From positions 1-64,000 of the forward strand of contig CAYMIJ010000013.1 in assembly GCA_964390465.1 (NCBI GenBank): a DNA stretch of 64,000 nt, written 5' to 3'. The notes below the pieces were generated by a model, which was not told the origin of the DNA, searched no databases, and worked only from the letters and a program-made list of their open reading frames with translations. The DNA comes from JADZAI01 sp964390465. Lineage in GTDB: Bacteria > Pseudomonadota > Alphaproteobacteria > Micropepsales > Micropepsaceae. This document shows positions 34,015-42,733 of this stretch, piece after piece. Numbering within the stretch: the stretch's first letter is position 1; each line of letters opens with the position of its first letter. The position numbers were made by a program, and so were the translations under genes.

Positions 34015-34371
34015 ATGCGAAACCTGACACAGCGCATTGCCGCCGTTCTGGGGCCGACCCTTTGCGCCGTGACCTCATCTGAGGCGCTGAACTTCGGCAT
34101 CTGGAAAGACGTTCACCCGACGCTCGTCGCGCTCAACGGCCTTGTTCTCTTTGCTGGTGGCATGGTGATCGTCACCACGCATGCATTGTGGAAGCCCATG
34201 TCTGCGGCACTGGTCACAATGTCGGGCTGGTTGCTCGTGCTCGCTGGAGCATGGCGGCTCTATTTTCCCGCAGTACCTCAGGCCCAGCCCGGCATCGTGA
34301 CCTATGTGTTCATTGCTCTGCTGGGCGCGCTTGGGCTGACACTTTGCGCCATCGCCTTTCGCAGGCCCTGA
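34015..34371 (+). CDS. Small membrane protein of unknown function
   Basis: A 118-residue protein with a short N-terminal amphipathic stretch and three to four hydrophobic segments: around 38-57 (LVALNGLVLFAGGMVIVTTHALW), 60-82 (MSAALVTMSGWLLVLAGAWRLYF) and 92-114 (IVTYVFIALLGALGLTLCAIAF). It begins 18 bases after pccB with GGGTGAGG just upstream and reads in the same direction, so it may be co-transcribed. I do not recognise a family. Confidence 0.65.
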   Translation: MRNLTQRIAAVLGPTLCAVTSSEALNFGIWKDVHPTLVALNGLVLFAGGMVIVTTHALWKPMSAALVTMSGWLLVLAGAWRLYFPAVPQAQPGIVTYVFIALLGALGLTLCAIAFRRP

Positions 34372-34383
34372 ACGTCAGATCAC

Positions 34384-34641
34384 GTGCGCAGAAATGGGCA
34401 TACTTTGAGCGAGGCTTATGACGAACTCATTGCTTCTCTTGAAATTACCATCGAGCCGGTGACGGAAGCGCAGGCGCGGCTTGCCCGTCAGGCCTATAAG
34501 GATTTCGGCAAAGGCTCTGGCCACAAGGCGCAGCTCAATTTCGGCGATTGCTTCGCGTACGCACTGGCGCGCGAGAAACGCCAGCCGCTTTTGTTCACAG
34601 GCACGGACTTCGCCGAGACGGGTGTACGCCTCGCTTTATAA
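34384..34641 (+). pseudogene. Remnant of a VapC-type PIN-domain toxin
   Basis: The 85 codons encode only the C-terminal two thirds of a VapC ribonuclease: ITIEPVTEAQARLARQAYKDFGKGSGHKAQLNFGDCFAYALAREK and PLLFTGTDFAETGV style sequence with the third and fourth PIN acidic residues (GDCFAYA, GTDF). A complete protein is about 130 residues and begins with an MxxDTSA-type strand carrying the first catalytic Asp; this and the following conserved Glu region are missing, and nothing upstream encodes them. No VapB antitoxin gene is present. The first in-frame start is a GTG at 34384 without a convincing ribosome binding site. I take it as a decayed, inactive toxin gene. Confidence 0.8.
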
Positions 34642-34649
34642 GTTGGGCC

Positions 34650-35534
34650 TCAGCTGCGTTTGGGGAAAATACGGCAAGCGGCGGCGGAGATGCGCCCCAG
34701 CCGGTACATGCGCTGCGAGGCGACCGTTGCGCCCGCTGCTTCGCCCGCGATCTTGGCGGTGATCGGATTGGAAAGAATGGCGTGGGTCAGCACCGTGCTG
34801 GCGACATCCACCGCCGCGACCAGCGAGGCGCTGCTCATCGTGCGCTTGATGAGCGCCCATGTGGCCAGCCCGTGCGGGCGCAGGCCATAGGCGCGGGCGA
34901 TCTGGCGCACCAGCCGCACGCCGCGAAACGAAAACAGCAAGGCGTCGATGGAGGCGCTTGGGCTGATCGCTGAAAGCCCGAACGCCTGTGTCGAAGCGGC
35001 GCGGATCACCTGTGAGGCGCGGGCATCCAGTACCGGCAGGATGGTCGCCTCCAGCACATTGCGCATCTGTTCCACCGAGTTTGCGCCGCGTATCGCGCTG
35101 CGGGCATCCTTCACCGGCATGCCCGGCCCACGCACCAGATCGATATAGCCATAGGCGGCTTCGCGCGCTGCCTGCATGTCGTCGGCATCGGGGGCGAGTG
35201 CTGCCTGCCAGTCTTCCAGCTGGCGCACGTCGAACAGTGCGCGGATTTCCCGCCAGATCGCATAGATGATGAAGAACACGCCCAGAAGGGTAAAAGCGGC
35301 GGCGCTCCAACCCAGCCATGGGCGCGTGTCGATCATGCCGAGTATCCATTCGATCGACTGGAAAACCAGAAAGCCCATCAGCACGATGAACAGGCCGATG
35401 CCAATCAGTGTGAAGGTGCCGAATAGCGGCTCGCGCATATCGGGGCGCTTCACGAAACTTTCCCACTCGTGGTCGATGCGCTCAGCCGGTGCGTCGGTTT
35501 CGATCACCTGAGGACGGCGCGGCACGTCGGTCAT
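34650..35534 (-). CDS. ycjF: YcjF-like membrane protein (TIGR01620/DUF697)
   Basis: A 294-residue protein with two adjacent transmembrane segments at about 43-61 and 75-96 (FTLIGIGLFIVLMGFLVFQ; SAAAFTLLGVFFIIYAIW) and a C-terminal DUF697 domain (AISPSASIDALLFSFRGVRLVRQIARAYGLRP and AILSNPITAKIAGEAAGATVASQRMYRLG). YcjF proteins are nearly always encoded next to YcjX GTPase-like proteins, as here, where the two genes overlap by four bases. YcjX/YcjF are linked to stress or envelope functions in enterobacteria, but the role is not established. It ends 8 bases from the VapC remnant, which converges on it. Confidence 0.9.
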   Translation of the reverse strand: MTDVPRRPQVIETDAPAERIDHEWESFVKRPDMREPLFGTFTLIGIGLFIVLMGFLVFQSIEWILGMIDTRPWLGWSAAAFTLLGVFFIIYAIWREIRALFDVRQLEDWQAALAPDADDMQAAREAAYGYIDLVRGPGMPVKDARSAIRGANSVEQMRNVLEATILPVLDARASQVIRAASTQAFGLSAISPSASIDALLFSFRGVRLVRQIARAYGLRPHGLATWALIKRTMSSASLVAAVDVASTVLTHAILSNPITAKIAGEAAGATVASQRMYRLGRISAAACRIFPKRS

Positions 35535-36985
35535 AGGCGGTCCCCGATCAGATAGTGCAGGGCATCATCCAGCCCGATATGCGGCACGCCCGATGCGCCG
35601 GACGAATCCAGTTTAGGCGGCTGGAACACCGGCATTTCAAAAAAGCTCCCGTCCCAGAAATCGCGGCCAGGCAGTTTCAGCGGCACTTCGCCGGGGTCGA
35701 ACTTGATCTGACGCTCGCCGCCCATGGGCAGGCCGCGCACCACCGCAACATCGCGCCCGCTGATGCTGGCGCGGTCATCCATCGTGCAGCGCACCGAAGC
35801 GATGGCAGCCGTTTTCACGCGCGTTCGGGCCTCGCGCATTTCGTCGATATCCGCGCCTGCCATGCGCCCGAGCAGAATCTGCAAGGCGTCGCGCTGGCGT
35901 TCGGGCACATGGTCGGCCTTGGTGGCCGCGAACAGAACCTTTGAAATGCCGCGCGCGAACGGGTTGGTCCAATGCCGCCCGTATGAGAAACATTCCGCCA
36001 GCCGCGACACGGCAAGGCAGGTATCTTCGAACACTTCCGGCCCGCCATGCAGCGCGCCCAGCACATCAACCAGCACCACCTGCCGGTCGAACTTCTGGAA
36101 ATGCTTGTGGAAGAAGTGCGTGCTCATTTCCGTGCGATAGAGATCAAAGCGTTGACGGAACAGCTCGGCATAGGAACCGGGCGGCGGCACCACGCCTGAA
36201 AATCCCGGCAGCGGCACGAAGATCATCGCTTCGGTCTTGGGCCATGGCGGCGCACACAGAAAGCCGCCGGGCTGAAGATAACGCAGACCCAGACGGTCGC
36301 GCGCCTCACAAAGATAGGCGAGATAAAGATCAAACAGACGGCGCGCCGTGTCGCCATCGGCTGGCGCGTTGGGGTCGATGCCCCGCACCGCTTCAAGGAA
36401 TGGCCTGGCGACCGGTCCCCGCAGGCCATGGCCCATGCGCTCAATCGTCTCGCTGGACCACGCCGCGAAGTCCTGACCCATCATCGGCAGGTCGAGCAGC
36501 CATTCGCCGGGATAGTCGAGGATGTCGACGGTGATTTCGCGATTGTCGAAAAACTTGAGGCCAATGTCAGTGCGTCGCCGCAGCACGAACTGCATCTTCA
36601 CTTCTGCAAGGCTTGCGGTGCGAGGCGGCCAGTAAGGATCAGCGGCAGCCAGCGCCGCGAAGTTTTTCTCAAATGGAAAGCGCGGCGCGTCTTCTGTTTC
36701 GCCTGAAAGGCCGAGCTTTCTGAGGCGCGGCGAAATGCCCTCATCGTCGAAGCGGGGCAGGGCGCCTTTGCCGTCGGCCATCGCCAGAAGGTTCTGCACG
36801 GCCGAAGTGATGAAGACCGTTTTGCCCGCGCGGCTGAGCCCGGTCACCGCCAGACGAATGCTCTCGGTGTTGATGGCCTTGTGCAGTGCATCGCCAGCGG
36901 CCTTGCGGGCGCGGCGCCATGTGCGCCTGACCTCGCTCCATGTGTCGGCACCGGATGGGTTCGGGGCGGGTGCATCCTCGTTCAT
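35531..36985 (-). CDS. ycjX: YcjX-like P-loop NTPase (DUF463)
   Basis: A 484-residue protein of the YcjX/DUF463 family. The P-loop GLSRAGKT lies at 49-56, and ITVDILDYPGEWLLDLPM contains the DxPG G3-like motif; QVVLVDVLGALHGG and KVLFAATKADHV (TKAD, G4-like) complete a GTPase pattern. I start at ATG 36985 because the further 78 in-frame residues upstream do not match the family and run into the MOSC gene region. Overlap of four bases with ycjF indicates coupling. Function is unknown beyond the conserved pairing. Confidence 0.92.
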   Translation of the reverse strand: MNEDAPAPNPSGADTWSEVRRTWRRARKAAGDALHKAINTESIRLAVTGLSRAGKTVFITSAVQNLLAMADGKGALPRFDDEGISPRLRKLGLSGETEDAPRFPFEKNFAALAAADPYWPPRTASLAEVKMQFVLRRRTDIGLKFFDNREITVDILDYPGEWLLDLPMMGQDFAAWSSETIERMGHGLRGPVARPFLEAVRGIDPNAPADGDTARRLFDLYLAYLCEARDRLGLRYLQPGGFLCAPPWPKTEAMIFVPLPGFSGVVPPPGSYAELFRQRFDLYRTEMSTHFFHKHFQKFDRQVVLVDVLGALHGGPEVFEDTCLAVSRLAECFSYGRHWTNPFARGISKVLFAATKADHVPERQRDALQILLGRMAGADIDEMREARTRVKTAAIASVRCTMDDRASISGRDVAVVRGLPMGGERQIKFDPGEVPLKLPGRDFWDGSFFEMPVFQPPKLDSSGASGVPHIGLDDALHYLIGDRL

Positions 36986-37032
36986 GGCATGGATATGTAA
37001 TGGTCTTTGCGTCCGAACGCACGAGGCAGAAA

Positions 37033-37575
37033 TCACACCGGCTTCAGTGGCTGGGGTTGGCCGGCCGGTGGCTCGACCCTGATCGCGTCGCCGGGCCTGA
37101 CAGTGCCGGGCGTCATCACCACGCCCATGATACCGCCTTTTCGGATCAGATGGCCTTGCGCGTCGCGGTCCAGCACAGCCTGCATCAGGCCATCCTGAAG
37201 GCCGTTGAGTTGCGCACAAGGGTTTCGCAGGCCGGTGACGCGCACCACGGCCTTATCGCCCAGATGCAGCAATGTGTTCTCTGCCAGATCGAGCAGCGGC
37301 ACGCCGCGCGTCAGGATGTTTTCGCCCATCAGGCCGGGGGTGACCTCAAAGCCCCGTGCGCGCAGCTCGTCGTGCAGTTCGGCATGGATCAGGTGAACCT
37401 GCCGCAGATTGGGCTGGCTGGGGTCGCGGGCCACGCGCGAGCGATGCTTCACGGTGGCCCCCGCATGGGCATCGCCCTCCACACCAAGCCCCGTCAAAAG
37501 CACGATCTCATCCACGCAGGGTTTGCTCATCGTGTGGGCCGGGCTGCGGCTGACGGAAACAACGCGGGCGGTCAT
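37033..37575 (-). CDS. MOSC domain protein
   Basis: A 180-residue stand-alone MOSC domain, related to the C-terminal domain of molybdenum-cofactor sulfurase and to YiiM-type proteins. Evident motifs are GLGVEGDAHAG near residue 30, KHRSRVARDPSQPNLRQVHLI, LMGENILTRGVPLLDL, and TGLRNPCAQL with the conserved cysteine C120. Such proteins are thought to handle activated sulfur or the molybdenum cofactor, or to reduce hydroxylated substrates; the specific role here is not clear. It is divergent from prfB, 85 bases away. Confidence 0.88.
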   Translation of the reverse strand: MTARVVSVSRSPAHTMSKPCVDEIVLLTGLGVEGDAHAGATVKHRSRVARDPSQPNLRQVHLIHAELHDELRARGFEVTPGLMGENILTRGVPLLDLAENTLLHLGDKAVVRVTGLRNPCAQLNGLQDGLMQAVLDRDAQGHLIRKGGIMGVVMTPGTVRPGDAIRVEPPAGQPQPLKPV

Positions 37576-37660
37576 GGTGGCAGGGTAACGGCTTTACCCA
37601 GCGCGCGCATCCCCCTATACCCGCCCGCTCGAAACCGGATTCCATTGCAGGATCATACCC

Positions 37661-38792
37661 ATGCGCGCCGAAATGCAGGCGGTTGCGGGCGACATTAAAA
37701 AGTCGCTCGAACTGCTGAGGAGGTCTCTTTGACTGGGATACTGCCCAGCGCCGCCTCGACGAACTGAACGCGAAAGCGGAAGACCCCAATCTGTGGAACG
37801 ACAGTCGCGCCGCCCAGGTGGTGATGCGCGACCGCAATCGGCTCGATGCCGCCGTCAGCGGCTATCTGGCGCTTGAAAAAGACTACACCGACAATCTGGA
37901 ACTGCTCGAACTCGCCGAAGCCGATAATGACGAGGCGATGATCGCTGACGCCGAAGCGGCGCTGAAGGCGGTGAAAGACCGGGCGGGCGATGAAGAACTG
38001 AAATCGCTGCTTTCGGGCGAGGCAGACGGCAACGACACCTATCTGGAAATCAATGCCGGCGCAGGTGGCACCGAAAGCCAGGACTGGGCCTCGATGCTGC
38101 TGCGCATGTATACGCGCTGGGCGGCGCGGCGCGGCTTCAAGACAGAGCTGGTCGCCGAAAGCGAAGGCGAAACGGCGGGCATCAAATCTGCCACCCTGCT
38201 CATCAAGGGCGAAAACGCCTATGGCTGGGCGAAGACCGAAAGCGGCGTGCACCGTCTGGTGCGTATTTCGCCCTACGATTCCAACGCGCGCCGTCACACC
38301 TCGTTCTCGTCGGTGTGGGTCTATCCGGTCATCGACGACAATATCGAGATCGAGGTTTCCGAAAAGGATGTGCGCATCGACGTCTATCGCGCGTCGGGGG
38401 CAGGCGGCCAGCACGTCAACAAAACGGAATCCGCCGTGCGCATCGTGCACAATCCAACCGGCATCACGGTTGCCTGCCAGAGCGAACGCTCGCAGCACAA
38501 GAACCGCGATCAGGCATGGAAGATGCTGCGCGCCCGTCTGTACGAAGCCGAGCTGAAAAAGCGCGAGGCGCTGGCCGATGCGCAGAATGCCACCAAGACC
38601 GATATCGGCTGGGGCCATCAGATCCGTTCTTATGTGCTTCAGCCCTATCAGCTTGTGAAAGACCTGCGCACCGGCGTTGAAAGCTATTCGCCTTCTGATG
38701 TGCTTGACGGCGCGCTGGATCCTTTCATGGCGGCTTCGCTGGCCGCCAAGATCAAGGGCACCGACGCCATCGAAGTGACGGATCTGGAGTAG
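37661..38792 (+). CDS. prfB: Peptide chain release factor 2, with programmed +1 frameshift
   Basis: RF2 terminates translation at UGA and UAA. The gene is in two frames: codons from ATG 37661 give 23 residues (MRAEMQAVAG through LLRRSL), then an in-frame TGA at 37730-37732; the rest of the protein begins in the +1 frame with GAC at 37731 (DWDTAQRRLDELNAK). The sequence AGGAGG-TCT-CTT-TGA-C has the internal Shine-Dalgarno and CTT slippery codon at the exact spacing of known RF2 autoregulatory sites. The full product is 376 residues, with the stop-codon recognition motif SPY (203-205, SPF in E. coli) and the catalytic GGQ at 248-250. Confidence 0.96.
37718..37733 (+). promoter_or_regulatory. 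RF2 programmed frameshift site
   Basis: Internal Shine-Dalgarno AGGAGG (37718-37723), then TCT, slippery CTT (37727-37729) and stop TGA (37730-37732) followed by C. Low RF2 leaves the UGA unread long enough for a +1 slip, so RF2 controls its own synthesis. Confidence 0.95.
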
Positions 38793-38800
38793 TCAGACCG

Positions 38801-40117
38801 TCAGCTTGATGTCAGGTGGCTTGCCAGTTCAGCCGCCTGAATACGGATGTCTGGCACGGCGGTGGTTTCCCAGAAGATGCCGCGCGTCAGTGGGCCCAGC
38901 GCATAAAGCCCCTGCGTGACATGGCCTGATGCTCCGGTCACGCGCAGGTCAGCGTCCACTTCAAGACCGATGCCGAGCGCATCACAGCGCGCAAGACCGC
39001 TCTCCATCATCTGGACTGTCAGCGGATCGGCAAGCGCGGGCAGGCCCGGCATACCGGAGGCATCGAACAGACATGCGCCGGTCAGGACCGTTTCACCGCC
39101 TTTGGGCACACGCAGGGTCACGCGGGTCTGTCCATCCACCTCAGCGATGGATGACAGGCGGCCCCGGCTGACGGTCAGCGTACCAGCGCGCCGCTCGCCT
39201 TCGATCAGCCGCGCAATAGAGGGCGCCATGCGATGCCGGTGCGCATCCCAGTAAGCGCGGGCATGGCGCAGAAACTGCCGCTTCTGACCGGCGCTCCAGC
39301 CGCGCCATATTGATGGCGTGTCAGCCCGGATTGCATCGATGACCTCGTGCCAGCCGCCGCCTTTGGCCGTATTGTCTTTTGCGATGGCCCGCAGGGTCCG
39401 CAACAGCCGGACAGGCGAAGCAAAGGCCTCACGCGCCACATCGGGCGAGATGGCTGGCATTGCATCAACATGGGCCTGCGACACGAGGCCGCGCCGTGAG
39501 AAGGCCTGTATCACCCCGCGATGGCCAAGGCGGCGCAGCCAAAGGACAGTATCCACCATGGTCAGCCCGGTGCCTTTGATAAGTACGGGCATGTCGGGCT
39601 CGGGTCGCGACGGGCTGGCGAGCCAGGGCAGGAAATTGCGGCCACTGGCGGTGTGTCCATAAGCCAGCACCACGATATCGGCGCTGTGAACCGCGCCCGA
39701 TATGGTGCGCAGCGTGAACCCATTGTCATGCCGGTGCAGGCTTTCAACCCGTTCCCGGCGGAGCATCAGCCCGCGGCTGACAGCCTGAGAGAGAATATCC
39801 TTCAGATACCGGCCATAGGCGGCGCGCGACACGAATGACATGCCCGTGTCTGAGGGCGGCGTCACTTCGTCATGCGCGTCCAGCCATTGTGTGAAGTGGT
39901 CAGGCGCGTCGGCAAAGGCGCTCATGCCGCCGCTGCGCACATTCAGCAGATGATGATCGCTGACCGTATCATAAGCGAGGCCCAGCCCGGGCGTTGACTG
40001 ATCGTCAAACAGGGTGATGACAAAGGCGTCATGCGTCAGCTTCATGACGTGCGCGATCAACGCCACGGCGCTGAAGCCGCCGCCAATGACCGCGATCTGT
40101 CTTAGCCTCTGACTCAC
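38801..40117 (-). CDS. FAD/NAD(P)-binding protein
   Basis: A 438-residue flavoprotein-like protein. It opens with the dinucleotide-binding motif AVIGGGFSAVALIAHV (GGGFSA at 12-17), followed by LFDDQSTPGLGLAYDT and HHLLNVRSGGMSAFADAPDHFTQWL, which is characteristic of the FAD-NAD(P)-binding (NAD_binding_9) family. A second nucleotide-binding segment reads VLAYGHTASG, and the C-terminal YALGPLTRGIFWETTAVPDIRIQA is also typical. Members are predicted oxidoreductases or hydroxylases with unknown substrates. It is the second gene of a probable pair with the small upstream gene 61 bases away, and converges on prfB. Confidence 0.85.
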   Translation of the reverse strand: MSQRLRQIAVIGGGFSAVALIAHVMKLTHDAFVITLFDDQSTPGLGLAYDTVSDHHLLNVRSGGMSAFADAPDHFTQWLDAHDEVTPPSDTGMSFVSRAAYGRYLKDILSQAVSRGLMLRRERVESLHRHDNGFTLRTISGAVHSADIVVLAYGHTASGRNFLPWLASPSRPEPDMPVLIKGTGLTMVDTVLWLRRLGHRGVIQAFSRRGLVSQAHVDAMPAISPDVAREAFASPVRLLRTLRAIAKDNTAKGGGWHEVIDAIRADTPSIWRGWSAGQKRQFLRHARAYWDAHRHRMAPSIARLIEGERRAGTLTVSRGRLSSIAEVDGQTRVTLRVPKGGETVLTGACLFDASGMPGLPALADPLTVQMMESGLARCDALGIGLEVDADLRVTGASGHVTQGLYALGPLTRGIFWETTAVPDIRIQAAELASHLTSS

Positions 40118-40178
40118 CCAGCGCCCCGTTCATTGTCGCAAAGCCCCGGCGACATCCGCGTCTGTTTTGCGCCGCCAG

Positions 40179-40532
40179 TCATGACCCTTCCAGCCAAACT
40201 GTCAGTATGCAGTCCCCAGCCCGCTTTTGCAGTTCGGCATGGATTTGCAGTCCGTCGCATAACAGTGGTGTCAGCAGGGCGCTTTCGCGCGCCGGAAGAT
40301 GCCCGGCCACGATGCCTGACATACTGCACACGGCGATCAGCGGTCCATCTGCCGCAAGCGTCACCGGTTGGATACCGGTGAGAGCACTGGCCGCAGTGTT
40401 CAGCGGGCGCAGAGCGGCCTCAAGGACTTTCAGGCGTGCGCCGCCAGAGTCGAGGGCTGGCGCGAGCCAGAGGGCAACGGATGAAAGCAAAGCCGGGTCG
40501 GCGTCAGGAGAATGTGTCGTTTCATGTGTCAT
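40179..40532 (-). CDS. Hypothetical protein
   Basis: A 117-residue protein with no family I recognise. It is slightly acidic, has no signal peptide or membrane helix, and contains two hydrophobic patches (VALWLAPAL; LIAVCSMSGIVAG) that could be core strands of a small globular fold. A GAAAGG ribosome binding site precedes the ATG, and the gene lies just upstream of the FAD/NAD(P)-binding protein gene in the same direction, suggesting co-transcription. Confidence 0.6.
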   Translation of the reverse strand: MTHETTHSPDADPALLSSVALWLAPALDSGGARLKVLEAALRPLNTAASALTGIQPVTLAADGPLIAVCSMSGIVAGHLPARESALLTPLLCDGLQIHAELQKRAGDCILTVWLEGS

Positions 40533-40625
40533 GCTGCAGACCTTTCAGTCCTTCAGCCTGACTCCGTCATGAGACAAAAACTGTCACCCGTGTGCCGTGA
40601 TGCGGCGTCCGGTACCCGGCTTGCT

Positions 40626-41123
40626 TCAGGCGCTTTGGGCGGGCGGTTCAACCAGTGTGGCTGAAGCCGGCTTTGACAGGGAAATCTGCGGTGCCGAGGC
40701 CTGCGTGTTCAGCGGATCGGTCACTTTGCGGCAGGTGCCTTCAAAGGTTGCGCCCGCAGCCACGGTCAGCTGTTCCTGCAGGATGTCGCCGAGAACGACG
40801 GCGGTCGGATCGAGCTGCACACGGCGGGCCCGGATACGGCCTTCCACGCGGCCACGCACGACCACTTCTTCAGCGACGATCTCGCCCTTCACATTGGCGC
40901 TGTTGCCGATCATCAGCGTGACTGAGCGGACGTCGCCTTCAATCGTGCCGTCGATCTGCATGTCGCCCTGGCTGACAAGTGTGCCCTGCACCAAGAGGTC
41001 GGCCGAGATGATCGACGGCGTGGAACGACCCGGCGCGCGCTTTGCAGAAGGTGCTGACGCAGCAGAGGGGATGGGAGCGGCCATGGTGGGCTGCTCAGGA
41101 GTCTTGCTGCCTTTGGAGAACAT
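40626..41123 (-). CDS. Bactofilin family cytoskeletal protein
   Basis: A 165-residue bactofilin (DUF583). The central right-handed beta-helix domain spans about 38-125 with repeats such as ISADLLVQGTLVSQGDMQIDGTIEGDVRS and VKGEIVAEEVVVRGRVEGRIRARRV, flanked by disordered, proline- and alanine-rich tails, as in BacA. Bactofilins polymerise without nucleotides and position cell-wall enzymes. The gene overlaps the M23 peptidase gene by 29 bases, a conserved pairing in which the peptidase is thought to be placed by the bactofilin. Confidence 0.93.
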   Translation of the reverse strand: MFSKGSKTPEQPTMAAPIPSAASAPSAKRAPGRSTPSIISADLLVQGTLVSQGDMQIDGTIEGDVRSVTLMIGNSANVKGEIVAEEVVVRGRVEGRIRARRVQLDPTAVVLGDILQEQLTVAAGATFEGTCRKVTDPLNTQASAPQISLSKPASATLVEPPAQSA

Positions 41124-42564
41124 TCGCGCCTGCTTTCAAGTATTTCCAGGGATCAGTGGCCTGGCCGTCATGCCAGATTTCATAGTGGAGATGCGGACCA
41201 GTGCTGCGCCCGGTGCTTCCCAGTTCGCCAACCTTGTCGCCAAAGGCCAGCATCTGGCCTTCGACAACGACGATCTTGCTCATGTGTGCATAGCGGGTTT
41301 TCAGGCCATAGCCATGGTCAACTTCGACCATCTGGCCATAGCCGCCATGCCAGCCTGCCGAAATCACCTTTCCCGGCGCTGTAACCTTGATATCGGTGGC
41401 GAACGGACCCTTGAAGTCGAGCCCGGCATGAAACGCGTGGCCGCCGGTGAACGGATCGCTGCGGCCGCCGAAGCGCGATGAAATGCGGGTGACATTGGGA
41501 ATGGGGTTGGCCATCGGAATGGCGAGCATCGCAGTGCGCAGCAGATCAACCCGGTCAAGCGTGGCATCAGCTGCATCGAGATTGGGGTCGCGCTTCATCG
41601 GGTCGATGCGGGCGGCGTCCGGGCCATCAGGAATGAACGGACCGCCCTGACCTGACGTATCGCGCGGCGCGATGGCGTCGGGGTTCATGCCGGCGATCTC
41701 GATGATCGAGCGCAGCTCATCTTCCTTGCCCAGAACGGCCTTGAAAATATCTGCCGCGGCTGCCTGCTGGCCATGCACGATGGTGTCGAGGCGTCCAGAC
41801 AGCGAGGCGAGCGATTTGCCCGTCACTACATTGCGGCCGCTGGCGATGAACTCCGATGCGCCGACAGCGGCGGCATCGGCATGTTCTTGAAGGGCGCCCG
41901 CATTGTCTGATGATGAAGGCTGCGCTTCCGTGGCGCCAAGCGTCGCGGGTTTGGCAACCGGCAGCGGCGTGTCTTCAGGTGCATCGAGAGGGGCGGCGGC
42001 AGGGGCCGGGGCCGCTGGCGTAACAGGTGCCACGGCGGCCGGGGCTTCCGATTTCAGTGTGCCGCCCGCCGCGTTCGGGTCTTCCTCGCTGTCGATGGGG
42101 GCTGCATCCGGGCCGAGACCCAGCGCGCGCACCGTGCCCGCGCGGCGGTTGATTTCGTCCAGCGCATCGCCAGCTGTGGTTTGTTCGGCCATCGCGGTCT
42201 GCAGATCGCCCTGACGCTTCTCGATGGCGGCAACGGTGGTGGTGAAGCGTTCTTCTGCGACAGCCATTTTCGTCGCGAGATCATCATAGTCCATGCGCAT
42301 GCGGGCGATCTGGCTCTCGTAGCGGCCCTGCATGTCGCGCACGCGTTCTTCCTGAGCGGCGACGATCTGGTTCTTGAAAGCGGTCATGACGCTGGCATAG
42401 GCGATCCAGCTCATCACGCTGAGACCGATGAGAACACTCACCACCTGAAAGCGCATCGACAGCACGACGAACTGCACATGACCGTTGCTGCGATGATAAA
42501 TCTGACGCTCAGGGAACCACCGCTGCAAACGCGCAGCGATGCGGCTGAAAAAGCCTGCCGTCAT
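41095..42564 (-). CDS. M23 family metallopeptidase (LytM-type) with membrane anchor
   Basis: A 489-residue peptidoglycan endopeptidase. A cytoplasmic basic N-terminus is followed by one membrane helix at about 33-55, a coiled-coil segment (FKNQIVAAQEERVRDMQGRYESQIARMRMD region and QGDLQTAMAEQTTAGD), and a long Ala/Pro-rich linker. The C-terminal LytM domain has all zinc/catalytic residues: H379 and D383 in HAGLD, and HLH at 458-460 in TGPHLHYEIW. Coupling to the downstream bactofilin gene by a 29-base overlap suggests that the two products act together in shaping the wall. Confidence 0.94.
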   Translation of the reverse strand: MTAGFFSRIAARLQRWFPERQIYHRSNGHVQFVVLSMRFQVVSVLIGLSVMSWIAYASVMTAFKNQIVAAQEERVRDMQGRYESQIARMRMDYDDLATKMAVAEERFTTTVAAIEKRQGDLQTAMAEQTTAGDALDEINRRAGTVRALGLGPDAAPIDSEEDPNAAGGTLKSEAPAAVAPVTPAAPAPAAAPLDAPEDTPLPVAKPATLGATEAQPSSSDNAGALQEHADAAAVGASEFIASGRNVVTGKSLASLSGRLDTIVHGQQAAAADIFKAVLGKEDELRSIIEIAGMNPDAIAPRDTSGQGGPFIPDGPDAARIDPMKRDPNLDAADATLDRVDLLRTAMLAIPMANPIPNVTRISSRFGGRSDPFTGGHAFHAGLDFKGPFATDIKVTAPGKVISAGWHGGYGQMVEVDHGYGLKTRYAHMSKIVVVEGQMLAFGDKVGELGSTGRSTGPHLHYEIWHDGQATDPWKYLKAGANVLQRQQDS

Positions 42565-42733
42565 GCCCCAGTCCCCACTCGATTTGTTTTGTTACGCTTG
42601 CCCCACACGGCACGATGACCTTTGGGACACAGCTTGATAAAATTAAACCAGAATGTCGTGCAACCCACGTTTATTATCTGTTTTTTAACTTGACAATAAT
42701 CAATGCGCCGGAAAATCGCGCTTTTCCAGCATC
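42565..42733. other. AT-rich intergenic region upstream of the M23 gene
   Basis: This 169-base gap is strikingly AT-rich between about 42630 and 42715 compared with its surroundings. It contains a candidate minus-strand promoter, listed separately, and no gene. Confidence 0.5.
42635..42663 (-). promoter_or_regulatory. Candidate promoter of the M23-bactofilin operon
   Basis: On the minus strand TTGCAC (42663-42658) and TTATCA (42640-42635) are separated by 17 bases, about 70 bases before the M23 gene start. Found by eye. Confidence 0.4.

Noticed and set aside
37818..38792. prfB as an intact frame starting at 37818
   Set aside because: This would drop the conserved N-terminus, which is encoded upstream in two frames joined by the programmed frameshift.
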